Of a stretch of 64,000 nt of DNA, positions 25,213-32,391 are shown one piece after another. Both the position numbers and the translations under genes were made by a program. The notes under the pieces are model-generated. The model had not been told where the DNA came from. It did not search any database and was given only the letters and a program-made list of their open reading frames with translations. The stretch is from Caldibacillus debilis DSM 16016. Its GTDB lineage: Bacteria > Bacillota > Bacilli > Bacillales > Caldibacillaceae. Positions within the stretch are counted from its first letter, which is position 1, and every line of letters begins with the position of its first letter. The stretch lies in assembly GCF_000383875.1 (NCBI RefSeq), contig NZ_KB912917.1, positions 1 to 64,000 of the forward strand, in the 5' to 3' direction.

Positions 25213-25833
25213 TTATCTTTTCGGAACACCGGATTGAACCTTTGAAAGATAACCTGTCTGGCTTTTCGGCGTAACAAGGTTAAGACTATGGTGGTCTCGA
25301 TTGATTGCCGAATTTTTGGTAACATCCCAGTACTGATCGTGTCCGTATACCCGAAACCCATACCATTCATAAATATATTCCACAACGCCATCACATCTCA
25401 TTTGGGTAATCTCTTCTGCGTCCACCCAAGTGCCGGAGGTTTTCGTATTGTAATTGACCTGATAGATTAAAGTATACGGTATATGTTCACTTCTTAGTTT
25501 TCTTCCCAATGCAACAAATCGATCGCGTTCACTGGACGATGGCTGGCGTTTCGGCCGATAAACGCCTTTGAAATTATTTCCTTTCATAAAGTTATTCCAT
25601 GTATCCCATTTCACATAACTTCCAGAACCGGGAGCATGTAATACGGGGAGATAAGAATCATAATACGGCCCATCCATCATCCCGGCATGCCATGTATAAT
25701 TGAAAAAAACACCATCCCGGTAAATGGCATACCCTTGAAAACCGCTGGCGGCATAAGCATGGGCGTTTATCATGACAAGCGAAAATAAAGAAAAGAAAAT
25801 GAAGAAAATCATTTTTTTCAAAATCGTTTTCAT
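25213..25833 (-). CDS. Secreted protein, possible permuted NlpC/P60-type cysteine hydrolase
   Basis: A 206-residue protein with a clear signal peptide (MKTILKKMIFFIFFSLFSL, cleavage after AHAYA). The mature part has His in NYTWHAGMMDG and VLHAPGSGSYVKW and later a Cys in RCDGVVEYIYEWYG. The His-before-Cys order with an aromatic-rich core resembles YycO/YiiX-type circularly permuted papain-like enzymes, which cleave amide bonds in peptidoglycan or lipids. This is inference from pattern only. AAGGGGTG sets the start at 25833. It lies 71 bp behind the HEAT-like secreted gene and is probably co-transcribed with it. Confidence 0.65.
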   Translation of the reverse strand: MKTILKKMIFFIFFSLFSLVMINAHAYAASGFQGYAIYRDGVFFNYTWHAGMMDGPYYDSYLPVLHAPGSGSYVKWDTWNNFMKGNNFKGVYRPKRQPSSSERDRFVALGRKLRSEHIPYTLIYQVNYNTKTSGTWVDAEEITQMRCDGVVEYIYEWYGFRVYGHDQYWDVTKNSAINRDHHSLNLVTPKSQTGYLSKVQSGVPKR

Positions 25834-25904
25834 TACGTTCACCCCTTTGCGAATATTCGCAACTTTTATTTTCTCTTGAATGGTGCCTCGATCGCCGTGA
25901 AGGA

Positions 25905-26984
25905 TTATTGAGCATGATCCAACCACTTTTCATTGCCTTTTATTCCATTTTTTTCGATATTTGCGATCGTCTCTTCTATTTTTTTCTTAAAATCCAGTTC
26001 CTTTACTTTACCCGCAATATGTTTTAAAGGTTCGGCCAAATCCGTAATGGGCAGAATATCCATGGCCTGTATGACCAAATTCAACTCTTCCCTCGTGGGA
26101 TGGTTTTCCAGAATCCTTTTTAAAGTCATAAAGTTTTGATCTACTGCAAACACTTTCAGTTCACGATCGATGAATTCGCTTTTAAGGATCGTTTTCAAAG
26201 CGTTTTTGCTTCCCAGATCGGATAAGGCAAAAACCGCGGTATCCTTTAATTCCGGATCATTGCTGTTTTTCAAAATATCCAGATTCAATTGGATAAATTG
26301 TTTTTCAAGATTTTCATAGTTTTGATCTTTTTCTTTTGCAGTTTTTAAAAATATTGCCTTGGATTTTAAAGCGGCCTCAAGTTCAATTTTTGAAGATTGA
26401 TTTAAGTTTGATAAAATTTCTTCCGCCAACTGATTCGCCGCATTTTTATCCAGGCTGTTTAACACCTTTATACTGTGAAAAGCGAGCAATCCATTATCAC
26501 TTTTGGCTAATTTTATTAATATTCCCACATCGTCCGGCGAAAAATGGGCAGTGGTCACGATACTGGTCTTAGTGGACTTGTCGACCTCCGGATCTGCCAA
26601 TAAGGCCTTTATTTCATCCAAATTATTTCCGTCTTCGTGTTTCGCAACATATAATTCCACAAAAAAATCTCTGGTCGCGGGCGATAAGGAGGGATTTTTG
26701 ATATACGTTAATAATTCTTCATCGCTTATTTCGTCTTTTCTTTCAAAGAGCTCAGTTGCAAAAGGAATTAAGGCATTGATATCTCCCGTTCCCTCCGATG
26801 ATTTTGCCAGGGAGTCCATCTCTTCGATCAACTGTTTTTTGCTTAATGCCGCCAAATCCTTCATCAGTGTTTCCTCATCTTTATCTGCATATTTCTTAAA
26901 AATATCGTTTGCAGATGCGATTCCCGCAAAAAACAATAAAGAAAGACAGAAGATTAATGAGATAATCTTAACGTTTTTTGGCAT
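25905..26984 (-). CDS. Secreted helical-repeat (HEAT-like) protein
   Basis: A 359-residue protein with a signal peptide (PKNVKIISLIFCLSLLFFAG, cleavage near ASA). The remainder consists of repeated amphipathic helix pairs, for example PEVDKSTKTSIVTTAHFSPD, LLAFHSIKVLNSLDKNAANQ, ELKDTAVFALSDLGSKNALK and ELKVFAVDQNFMTLKRILE, which fits an alpha-solenoid binding scaffold. No enzyme motif is seen. The start at 26984 follows GGGGTG. It is first in a two-gene unit with the putative secreted hydrolase; a scaffold plus enzyme acting outside the membrane is a plausible but unproven reading. Composition is AT-rich. Confidence 0.7.
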   Translation of the reverse strand: MPKNVKIISLIFCLSLLFFAGIASANDIFKKYADKDEETLMKDLAALSKKQLIEEMDSLAKSSEGTGDINALIPFATELFERKDEISDEELLTYIKNPSLSPATRDFFVELYVAKHEDGNNLDEIKALLADPEVDKSTKTSIVTTAHFSPDDVGILIKLAKSDNGLLAFHSIKVLNSLDKNAANQLAEEILSNLNQSSKIELEAALKSKAIFLKTAKEKDQNYENLEKQFIQLNLDILKNSNDPELKDTAVFALSDLGSKNALKTILKSEFIDRELKVFAVDQNFMTLKRILENHPTREELNLVIQAMDILPITDLAEPLKHIAGKVKELDFKKKIEETIANIEKNGIKGNEKWLDHAQ

Positions 26985-27809
26985 TAAAAATTCACCCCGC
27001 ATAAATAGTAATAACCGAAAACCCCGTATACTACATCTTAAAAGACCCATCGGGCCAAGATGATTGATTCCTCTTCTTTCTTCAATGAAATGATTGAAGA
27101 CTCTATTGTTTCAACTATACCAATTATCAAAACCATTGTCGGATGATTTTTATGCCTTGGCAGCCTAGAGGACCGACAGCCGGCAACTCCCCGACCTGAA
27201 ATACGGACCGTCCTCCGTCGGCGCAAACAGGAATCCCATCGGTGAGCCCAATCCCTTAAAAAGAATAGATGATTTTTTCGGCATCGGCTTCTGAGTACAG
27301 CGAAGAACGGGATTCTTGTGTCTTTTTGTCCCTCCTTTCCTGCCAGAACGGCATGCCGGTTTTTTGAAGATGCCATTCATGAAATAACCAAAAAGAACAA
27401 ACAGGCTACTGAAAACCACAACATAAAACAGATGGTGAACTGTTCGGGGCTGTCTTGCCAATGTTGTTTGCGAAAATTGAATGCCTTGCGATATATTATC
27501 CGAATTTCTTCGGTTACACCATTAATATGACATTATGTCAGTTTATTTTCAATAGTGTTATTTAAAAAAAATTCGTTATAATTCGACAATTGTTCGATCA
27601 AACTCTGCTTCATGAAAACAACGGCTTTCAATTTAAAAAAGTTTTGTGCTGGCTATTCTGTGTTTTTCGTTAAGAAAAAATGGTCTATGAAATCCTGATC
27701 TCCGGTTAGCTCCATAACTTTCTTTTCCCGACATCACAATGGGGACTGTGGAAGTGAACTTCTATCGAAAACATAAAACCATCGGTTGATCGGAAGCCCT
27801 CTATGTCGC
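26985..27809. other. AT-rich intergenic region, no firm gene
   Basis: About 825 bp. A reverse frame at 27165-27461 (with a membrane-like stretch VVVFSSLFVLFGYFMNGIF) lacks a ribosome site and is not accepted. TGACATTATGTCA at 27528-27540 is a perfect 13-bp palindrome, a possible operator. The composition (low GC) differs from flanking core genes. Confidence 0.4.
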
Positions 27810-28490
27810 TTACTCGGCAATCAATTGGTGATCTTTGCCATATACTTCGATCCTGTATGGAAGTCCGGCGACGTCGGCTTGGAATCTCTCCGCTTCCAGG
27901 ATCGTGACAATATGTTCTTTTATTCCATCGGCAATCTCATGGATATCCTCGTCCGTGCTTTTCAGCGACAGCGTAATTTTTAGATGCAATGTGCCGTCGA
28001 CCTGCTTATGGGCAATGCCGTCAGCATGATAACCTTCATTCCGTACAACTCGGCACCAATATAGGAAAGGACATCCGAACGTTTCCATCTTTGTTGGTAT
28101 TCCGGCCTTTCGGCAAATGGCACGGCTTGTACCGGAGGGGAATCTTCCCGGATCCCTTCGATCCGTTTGACGACCAATTCCGTTTTCCGAAGCGCATCGG
28201 CCGCGATCCCTTTGGCCTCGTCTTTTACGGATCGGTAATAGGTCCCCGTGCCGATGATCCGAATCTCAAACAAACCATTATCCTCGTGAAACTGAACGGC
28301 AACTCCCCGATCGCTGAAACCAATCTCCCCTTAATGCTTCCTTCACTTTTCGGACGGTTTCTTGCTGCAATCCCGTTCCTGCTTCCAAGGGTCTGACGAT
28401 ATGCCGTTCGACCTTGATGGCATTAGCGCCGTAACCCATGGACCGCAAAGTTTCTTCAACGATTTTTTCACATCATCTTTCAAACTAACG
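27810..28490 (-). pseudogene. Decayed gene of unknown family, at least two frameshifts
   Basis: Three consecutive reverse-strand reading frames give continuous protein-like sequence: MGYGANAIKVERHIVRPLE and ETVRKVKEALRG (to about 28310), then SDRGVAVQFHEDNGLFEIR, KGIAADALRKTELVVKRIEG and DVLSYIGAEL (to about 28045), then ADGIAHKQVDGTLHLKITL through to DHQLIAE and a stop. The breaks lie near 28310 and 28045. No stop-free frame covers it, so the gene is either broken or badly sequenced. The family is not recognised. Confidence 0.6.
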
Positions 28491-28604
28491 GAAGTGCTGG
28501 ATTGGCCGGAAGGGACGGTAAAAACCGATCTTAAATCTCACCTTGAACCGCTTGAAGAAAGTTTGGATGGCAAAGGAGGACCTGGCAAGTGGATGAACTT
28601 CTGA
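28487..28604 (+). pseudogene. Remnant of an ECF sigma factor (region 4 only)
   Basis: Forward frame reads LTEVLDWPEGTVKTDLKSHL and EPLEESLDG before a stop. This is the helix-turn-helix end of an ECF sigma factor (typical WPEGTVKTRLHRA pattern, here partly degenerate). The upstream part of the gene is missing, replaced by the unrelated reverse-strand pseudogene. It is followed with overlap by an anti-sigma remnant. Confidence 0.6.
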
Positions 28605-28940
28605 AAAGATTGAAAGAAGAGGGGACCGGATTGAGGTTCCGGAAGAACGCCTTAAAAGGCGATAAGGATGCCATCCGCGGAGGAAGACCCCGGAAAAACT
28701 CCGGAAAAACGTATTCTATGCAAGCGGCGCGGCCGTCTTGCTGTTTTCCCTTCTCCACTTATGTCTCCGGTCATGTTCGACCGGCGTTTTGCGAATCTCC
28801 TGCAAAAAATTTCGGCCCTCGGCCCAATTTTTGAACGGGAGGACCCCGGGCCGGCATTGGCCGGCCGGCTGAAAAAAGAGGGCTATCCCATTCAATCGCT
28901 CAGTTTCCGGCATCAGCGGGAAAAAACGGTGTCCGTATAA
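28589..28940 (+). pseudogene. Remnant of an anti-sigma factor (DUF4179-like)
   Basis: Begins GTG at 28589, overlapping the sigma remnant stop, with AAAGGAGG upstream: VDELLKRLKEEGTGLRFRKN. After about 28690 a different frame carries a membrane-like stretch (VFYASGAAVLLFSLL), and from about 28760 a third frame reads SPVMFDRRFANLLQKI, SALGPIFERED and LAGRLKKEGYPIQS. The last is typical of the extracytoplasmic part of DUF4179 anti-sigma proteins (SPVMA...LGSIFE). Two frameshifts make it non-functional. Confidence 0.55.
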
Positions 28941-28968
28941 TCCCCCCGGCCGGCGTCCGCCTTTTCCG

Positions 28969-29013
28969 AAAAAAAGAGGACCGATGTCCCTTTCCTGCGG
29001 GGACATCGATCCT
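28969..29013 (-). terminator. Terminator of the YjcZ-type genes
   Basis: Reverse-strand GGATCGATGTCCCC pairs with GGGACATCGGTCC and is followed by TCTTTTTTT. Confidence 0.8.
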
Positions 29014-29031
29014 CCCGAAAATCTTCCGGTT

Positions 29032-29118
29032 TTACCACCAGCATGCACATCCCACAATAATTAACAAAATGAACAAAACGACGAGAAGCGCAAATCCTCC
29101 TCCGTATCCTGCCGACAT
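29032..29118 (-). CDS. YjcZ-family sporulation micro-protein
   Basis: A 28-residue protein, MSAGYGGGFALLVVLF and then ILLIIVGCACWW. The Gly-rich head, one membrane segment and Cys end are the hallmarks of the YjcZ family of tiny Bacillus sporulation proteins (often spore-coat or membrane associated). AAAGGAGG lies before the ATG. It is followed by a strong terminator. Too short for routine gene finding. Confidence 0.85.
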   Translation of the reverse strand: MSAGYGGGFALLVVLFILLIIVGCACWW

Positions 29119-29216
29119 CGCGACGACCTCCTTTCGAGCCTGGGGTTTCACACTATATGTTATTCACCCGTATTCCTTTTCGATTAGGCGTTTCCCTCAA
29201 GGCTTCCGCAAATTTC

Positions 29217-29300
29217 TTAAAAGCCGCATGAACAACCGACCAAAATCAGCAAGATAAACAGGATGACGATCAAGACAAACCCTTGGTTTCCGAAAGACAT
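29217..29300 (-). CDS. YjcZ-family sporulation micro-protein (second copy)
   Basis: A 27-residue protein, MSFGNQGFVLIVILF and then ILLILVGCSCGF, with GGAGGGG upstream of ATG 29300. It is a diverged paralogue of the gene at 29032-29118, 99 bp downstream on the same strand. The two probably form one sporulation transcript. Function not known beyond family membership. Confidence 0.83.
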   Translation of the reverse strand: MSFGNQGFVLIVILFILLILVGCSCGF

Positions 29301-29490
29301 ACAAACCCCTCCTTTTTTCCCTGCGCCATATCCTATGTGAAAAACGCGGAAGGGTTTGGGGCAAACACCCATGGACGGGCGGGAAAAAAATCCGAAAAAA
29401 ATTTGAATGCGTCCCTTTTTATGGTATATTTAGTTTTGTAACGTTCCGCCTGCCCCTTTATTATCAAAAATTTGGGAGTTGTTTTCGCAA

Positions 29491-30348
29491 ATGAAGAAAA
29501 AAATGATTTTTTGCCTCGTTCTTCTTTTCGGGATCATCGCCTTGGCCGCCTGCGGCAACAAGGAGAACATCGTCGAGTCGGAGGCCGGGAACATCACGAA
29601 GGACGAATTTTACAAAGTCCTGAAGGACCGCTACGGGAAAGCCACCCTCCAGGAACTGGTGTACAAAAAGGTTTTGGAAGACAAATACGATGTGTCCGAT
29701 AAAGAAGTGGAAGCCGAATTGAAAAAAATTAAAGACGAGCTCGGCGACAGCTTCGAATACGCCATGATGCAGTCCGGCTATCAGGACGAAGACGATTTGA
29801 AAGATGCCATCAAATTCAACCTGCTCCAGCAAAAAGCGGCCTTTGACGGCGTGAAGGTCACCGATGAAGAACTGCGCCAACAATACAACATGGAAACGAA
29901 AACCGTGACGGCCCGCCACATCCTGGTCAAAGATGAAAAAACGGCCAAAGAAGTGCTGGAAAAATTAAAAGGCGGGGAAAAATTCGAGGATTTGGCGAAA
30001 AAATATTCCACCGACACGGCAACGAAAGACAAGGGCGGGGATCTCGGGGAGCTGAATCCCGACGAGTTGGAACGGGCCTTTGCGGTCGCCGCTTTCCAAC
30101 TGAATGAAAACCAGATCAGCGAACCGGTAAAAACCACCTACGGCTACCACATTATCCAAGCCACCAAAGTGGAAACGAAAAAAGACGTGAAATCCTTTGA
30201 CGAAATGAAGGACGAACTGACGGAAAAGGTGAAGAATGCCAAGGTCGATTCCGCCAAAATGCAGGAAAAATTGGATCAATTGATCAAAGATGCCGGCGTG
30301 AAGATCAACGACAAGGATCTGAAGGATCTGTTCACATCGGAAAGCTGA
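29491..30348 (+). CDS. prsA: Extracytoplasmic foldase PrsA
   Basis: A 285-residue lipoprotein. Signal and lipobox LAAC (about 20-23), an N-terminal chaperone part (EAGNITKDEFYKVLKDRYGK), then the parvulin PPIase domain (about 130-225: TARHILVKDEKTAKEVLEKL, GGDLGELNPDELERAFA, TTYGYHIIQ) and a charged C-terminal helix. It folds secreted proteins outside the membrane. ATG 29491 is chosen; an upstream TTG (29479) touches the GGGAG SD. Its last codons and stop are included in the first copy of a 63-bp-spaced repeat. B. subtilis has prsA in the same order beside hpr and yhaL. Confidence 0.94.
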   Translation: MKKKMIFCLVLLFGIIALAACGNKENIVESEAGNITKDEFYKVLKDRYGKATLQELVYKKVLEDKYDVSDKEVEAELKKIKDELGDSFEYAMMQSGYQDEDDLKDAIKFNLLQQKAAFDGVKVTDEELRQQYNMETKTVTARHILVKDEKTAKEVLEKLKGGEKFEDLAKKYSTDTATKDKGGDLGELNPDELERAFAVAAFQLNENQISEPVKTTYGYHIIQATKVETKKDVKSFDEMKDELTEKVKNAKVDSAKMQEKLDQLIKDAGVKINDKDLKDLFTSES

Positions 30349-30420
30349 AAGGAAGGCAAAATGGCGCTTTGCCGCGCCGGGCGCCGGAATCCGCCCGCAT
30401 CGGAAAACCGAAAGGAAGGG
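30335..30420. repeat. Repeat pair covering the prsA 3' end, 63-bp period
   Basis: CATCGGAAAGCTGAAAGG (30335 on, containing the prsA stop TGA) recurs as CATCGGAAAACCGAAAGG at 30398, 20 of 22 bases matching. The second copy runs into the terminator. Confidence 0.7.
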
Positions 30421-30468
30421 GCTGTCCCATAAGTCCGTTTTCCGGCTTATGGACAGCCCCTCTCTTTT
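30418..30468. terminator. Terminator of prsA
   Basis: GGGGCTGTCCCATAAG pairs with CTTATGGACAGCCCC (one bulge), followed by TCTCTTTT. Confidence 0.8.
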
Positions 30469-30544
30469 GCAAAGCGATCCGGCTCCCGCATTTTCCTTTT
30501 ATCTCCATTTTCCTACCGCTATCCGCCGAGACCTTCCCGGAGCG

Positions 30545-30627
30545 CCCGTTTTCGAAACAAGCGGCAAGATCCATGGGCCCAAACATCGGAACATCCACGC
30601 AGAGCCCCCGTTTTCGGAACAGGCGGT
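30545..30627. repeat. Intergenic direct repeat, 62-bp period
   Basis: CCCGTTTTCGAAACAAGCGG (30545) recurs as CCCGTTTTCGGAACAGGCGG (30607). The surrounding 30469-30942 shows no accepted gene. Confidence 0.65.
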
Positions 30628-30942
30628 CCGTGAAGCCCCATGAGCTTTCATTCGGATTTCGAACCGCCCTCTGCCCGAGTCCTCGGTGATCCTTCATTCC
30701 CGGTTTTTCCCGGCGCGTTCTTGCGGCTTTATACGGCGGAGGCTTCCGATACGGACAAGGCTTTCGTTTCCCATGGTCTTCGTCCGACGCCTTCGGGGAC
30801 CGGTTCATATCCTTCAATTTCCTCATATGCAGTTTTTCCTGGCCTTCGTCCGGCGCCTTCCCTTTCCGTCATTTCCGCTCCTTCGGGACATCCCGCAGCC
30901 AAACGGCCATCCCGGCGCCCTTCTCGAAGCGCGGCATCCCCG

Positions 30943-31128
30943 TTACACGCCGCGGGACATGGCCTTTCGGTTTTTCTTTTCCTTTTCTTTTTCCATCCGC
31001 CGGATATATACTTCCCCTTCCTTCTCGATCTGCCGCAATTCCTCTTCCCGTTCCTTCCGGCTGATCCAAACCGTCATAAAGCCGCTGAACATGATCCCCA
31101 GAACGACGATATACACCCACCAAGACAT
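30943..31128 (-). CDS. yhaL: YhaL-like sporulation protein
   Basis: A 61-residue protein with an N-terminal membrane anchor (WWVYIVVLGIMFSGFMTVW) and a highly charged helix (KEREEELRQIEKEGEVYIRR). Size, topology and place between yhaM and prsA match B. subtilis YhaL. GGAGGAG lies about 10 bp before the ATG. Function uncertain; the family is linked with sporulation. Confidence 0.75.
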   Translation of the reverse strand: MSWWVYIVVLGIMFSGFMTVWISRKEREEELRQIEKEGEVYIRRMEKEKEKKNRKAMSRGV

Positions 31129-31372
31129 GTCCGGCCATCTCCTCCCGTTCAAGGATTGTCCGTTTTTACAAGCATATGCCGAACCGGGAGGAAACATGCC
31201 CGCCTTTTCGGGAGGGACCCGCTTCCTTTCCCCGTTGGAAAAAGGGAAGTTTTCCATTTCCCGCTCTTTTAAACGCCCGGGGACCGTGCGGGCGATCTCC
31301 ACAGGGGACCCGCCCTCGGAGTCAATGCCGGGATCCGGAGCCCGCTTTCTCCTCAACGGCAAAGGCCGAACC

Positions 31373-32320
31373 TCAGAACGAATACATTTTCGGCTTATAG
31401 AAGGACCGGTTGTCCAAGGCGAAGATCCGCTCGGTAAATTCCCCCGGTTTCGTCCGTTCCAATGCCCGCACCAACATGTTGATCTTCGCGTCCAGGTTGT
31501 CGATCAGATGGAGCACTTCCGCTTCGAGGATCATCGGCGGCTTCGGGCTGCCCCATTCCGCCTTTCCGTGATGGCTCAGCACCATATGCTTCAGAAGGAG
31601 CACTTCCTCCCCTTCGATCTGCAATTCTTCCGCCGCCTTCTCGATCTCGTTCGCCATGATCGTAATATGGCCGAGCAAAATTCCTTCGTTCGTGTATTTC
31701 GGATTCAACGGGCCGGATAATTCGATCACTTTCCCCAAATCATGGAGAATGATGCCGCCGTAGAGCAAATCGCAGTTCAGCACCGGGTAGACGGCGGAAA
31801 GGGCCTTTGCCGCATCCAGCATCGTCACCACATGGTACGCGAGGCCGGACGAGTATTCGTGATGGTTTTTCGTTGCGGCCGGATAGTCCAGAAAAGGTTT
31901 TTCGAATTTTTTATACAAATAACGGGTAATCCTTTGGATATTCGGGTTTTTAATATCGAAAATATACTGGGTGATCTTCTCCACCATTTCCTCGACGGAA
32001 AGGGGCGCCCGTTCCATCAGCTCTTCCATCGGCACCTTTTCCCCGTCGGAAAGGGGGCGGATCTTCCGGATGCGGATTTGCAGCTTTCCCCGGTAGTTGT
32101 GGATGTCGCCGGCCACCTTCACGACCGTCTGGGGGGTATAGAGCCTTTCCTCCTCTTCGCCGATATCCCACAATTTCGCCTCCATTTCCCCGCTCTTGTC
32201 CTGCAAGAGGAGGGTGAGAAAAGGCTTCCCGTTGCTGGCCAGCCCTTTCGTCACGCTCTTGATGTACAGGTACTGTTCGATCTGTTCACCCGCTTCATAA
32301 TAAACGATGCCTTTTTTCAT
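31373..32320 (-). CDS. yhaM: 3'-5' exoribonuclease YhaM
   Basis: A 315-residue enzyme. An OB-fold domain is at about 15-95 ([20 protein letters not shown], then AKLWDIGE), and an HD domain at about 155-280 ([44 protein letters not shown]) with the metal-binding His/Asp. It shortens RNA (and DNA) from the 3' end. GGAGG sets the start at 32320. It belongs to the yhaO-yhaN-yhaM string. Confidence 0.92.
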   Translation of the reverse strand: MKKGIVYYEAGEQIEQYLYIKSVTKGLASNGKPFLTLLLQDKSGEMEAKLWDIGEEEERLYTPQTVVKVAGDIHNYRGKLQIRIRKIRPLSDGEKVPMEELMERAPLSVEEMVEKITQYIFDIKNPNIQRITRYLYKKFEKPFLDYPAATKNHHEYSSGLAYHVVTMLDAAKALSAVYPVLNCDLLYGGIILHDLGKVIELSGPLNPKYTNEGILLGHITIMANEIEKAAEELQIEGEEVLLLKHMVLSHHGKAEWGSPKPPMILEAEVLHLIDNLDAKINMLVRALERTKPGEFTERIFALDNRSFYKPKMYSF

Positions 32321-32391
32321 CCTTTTCCTCCTTTTCGGGAGCAATCCGGCCGGTTCTTTTCGCTCCCGGAAAATGTTCTGCTATTATTCTA

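Noticed and set aside
27165-27461. Reverse 98-codon frame with a membrane-like stretch
   Set aside because: No SD, no recognisable family, and basic low-complexity composition in the second half; kept only as a note.
27585-27600. Second LexA-like site (CGACAATTGTTCG)
   Set aside because: The half-sites are one base too close for the CGAAC-N4-GTTCG consensus and no gene start lies nearby.
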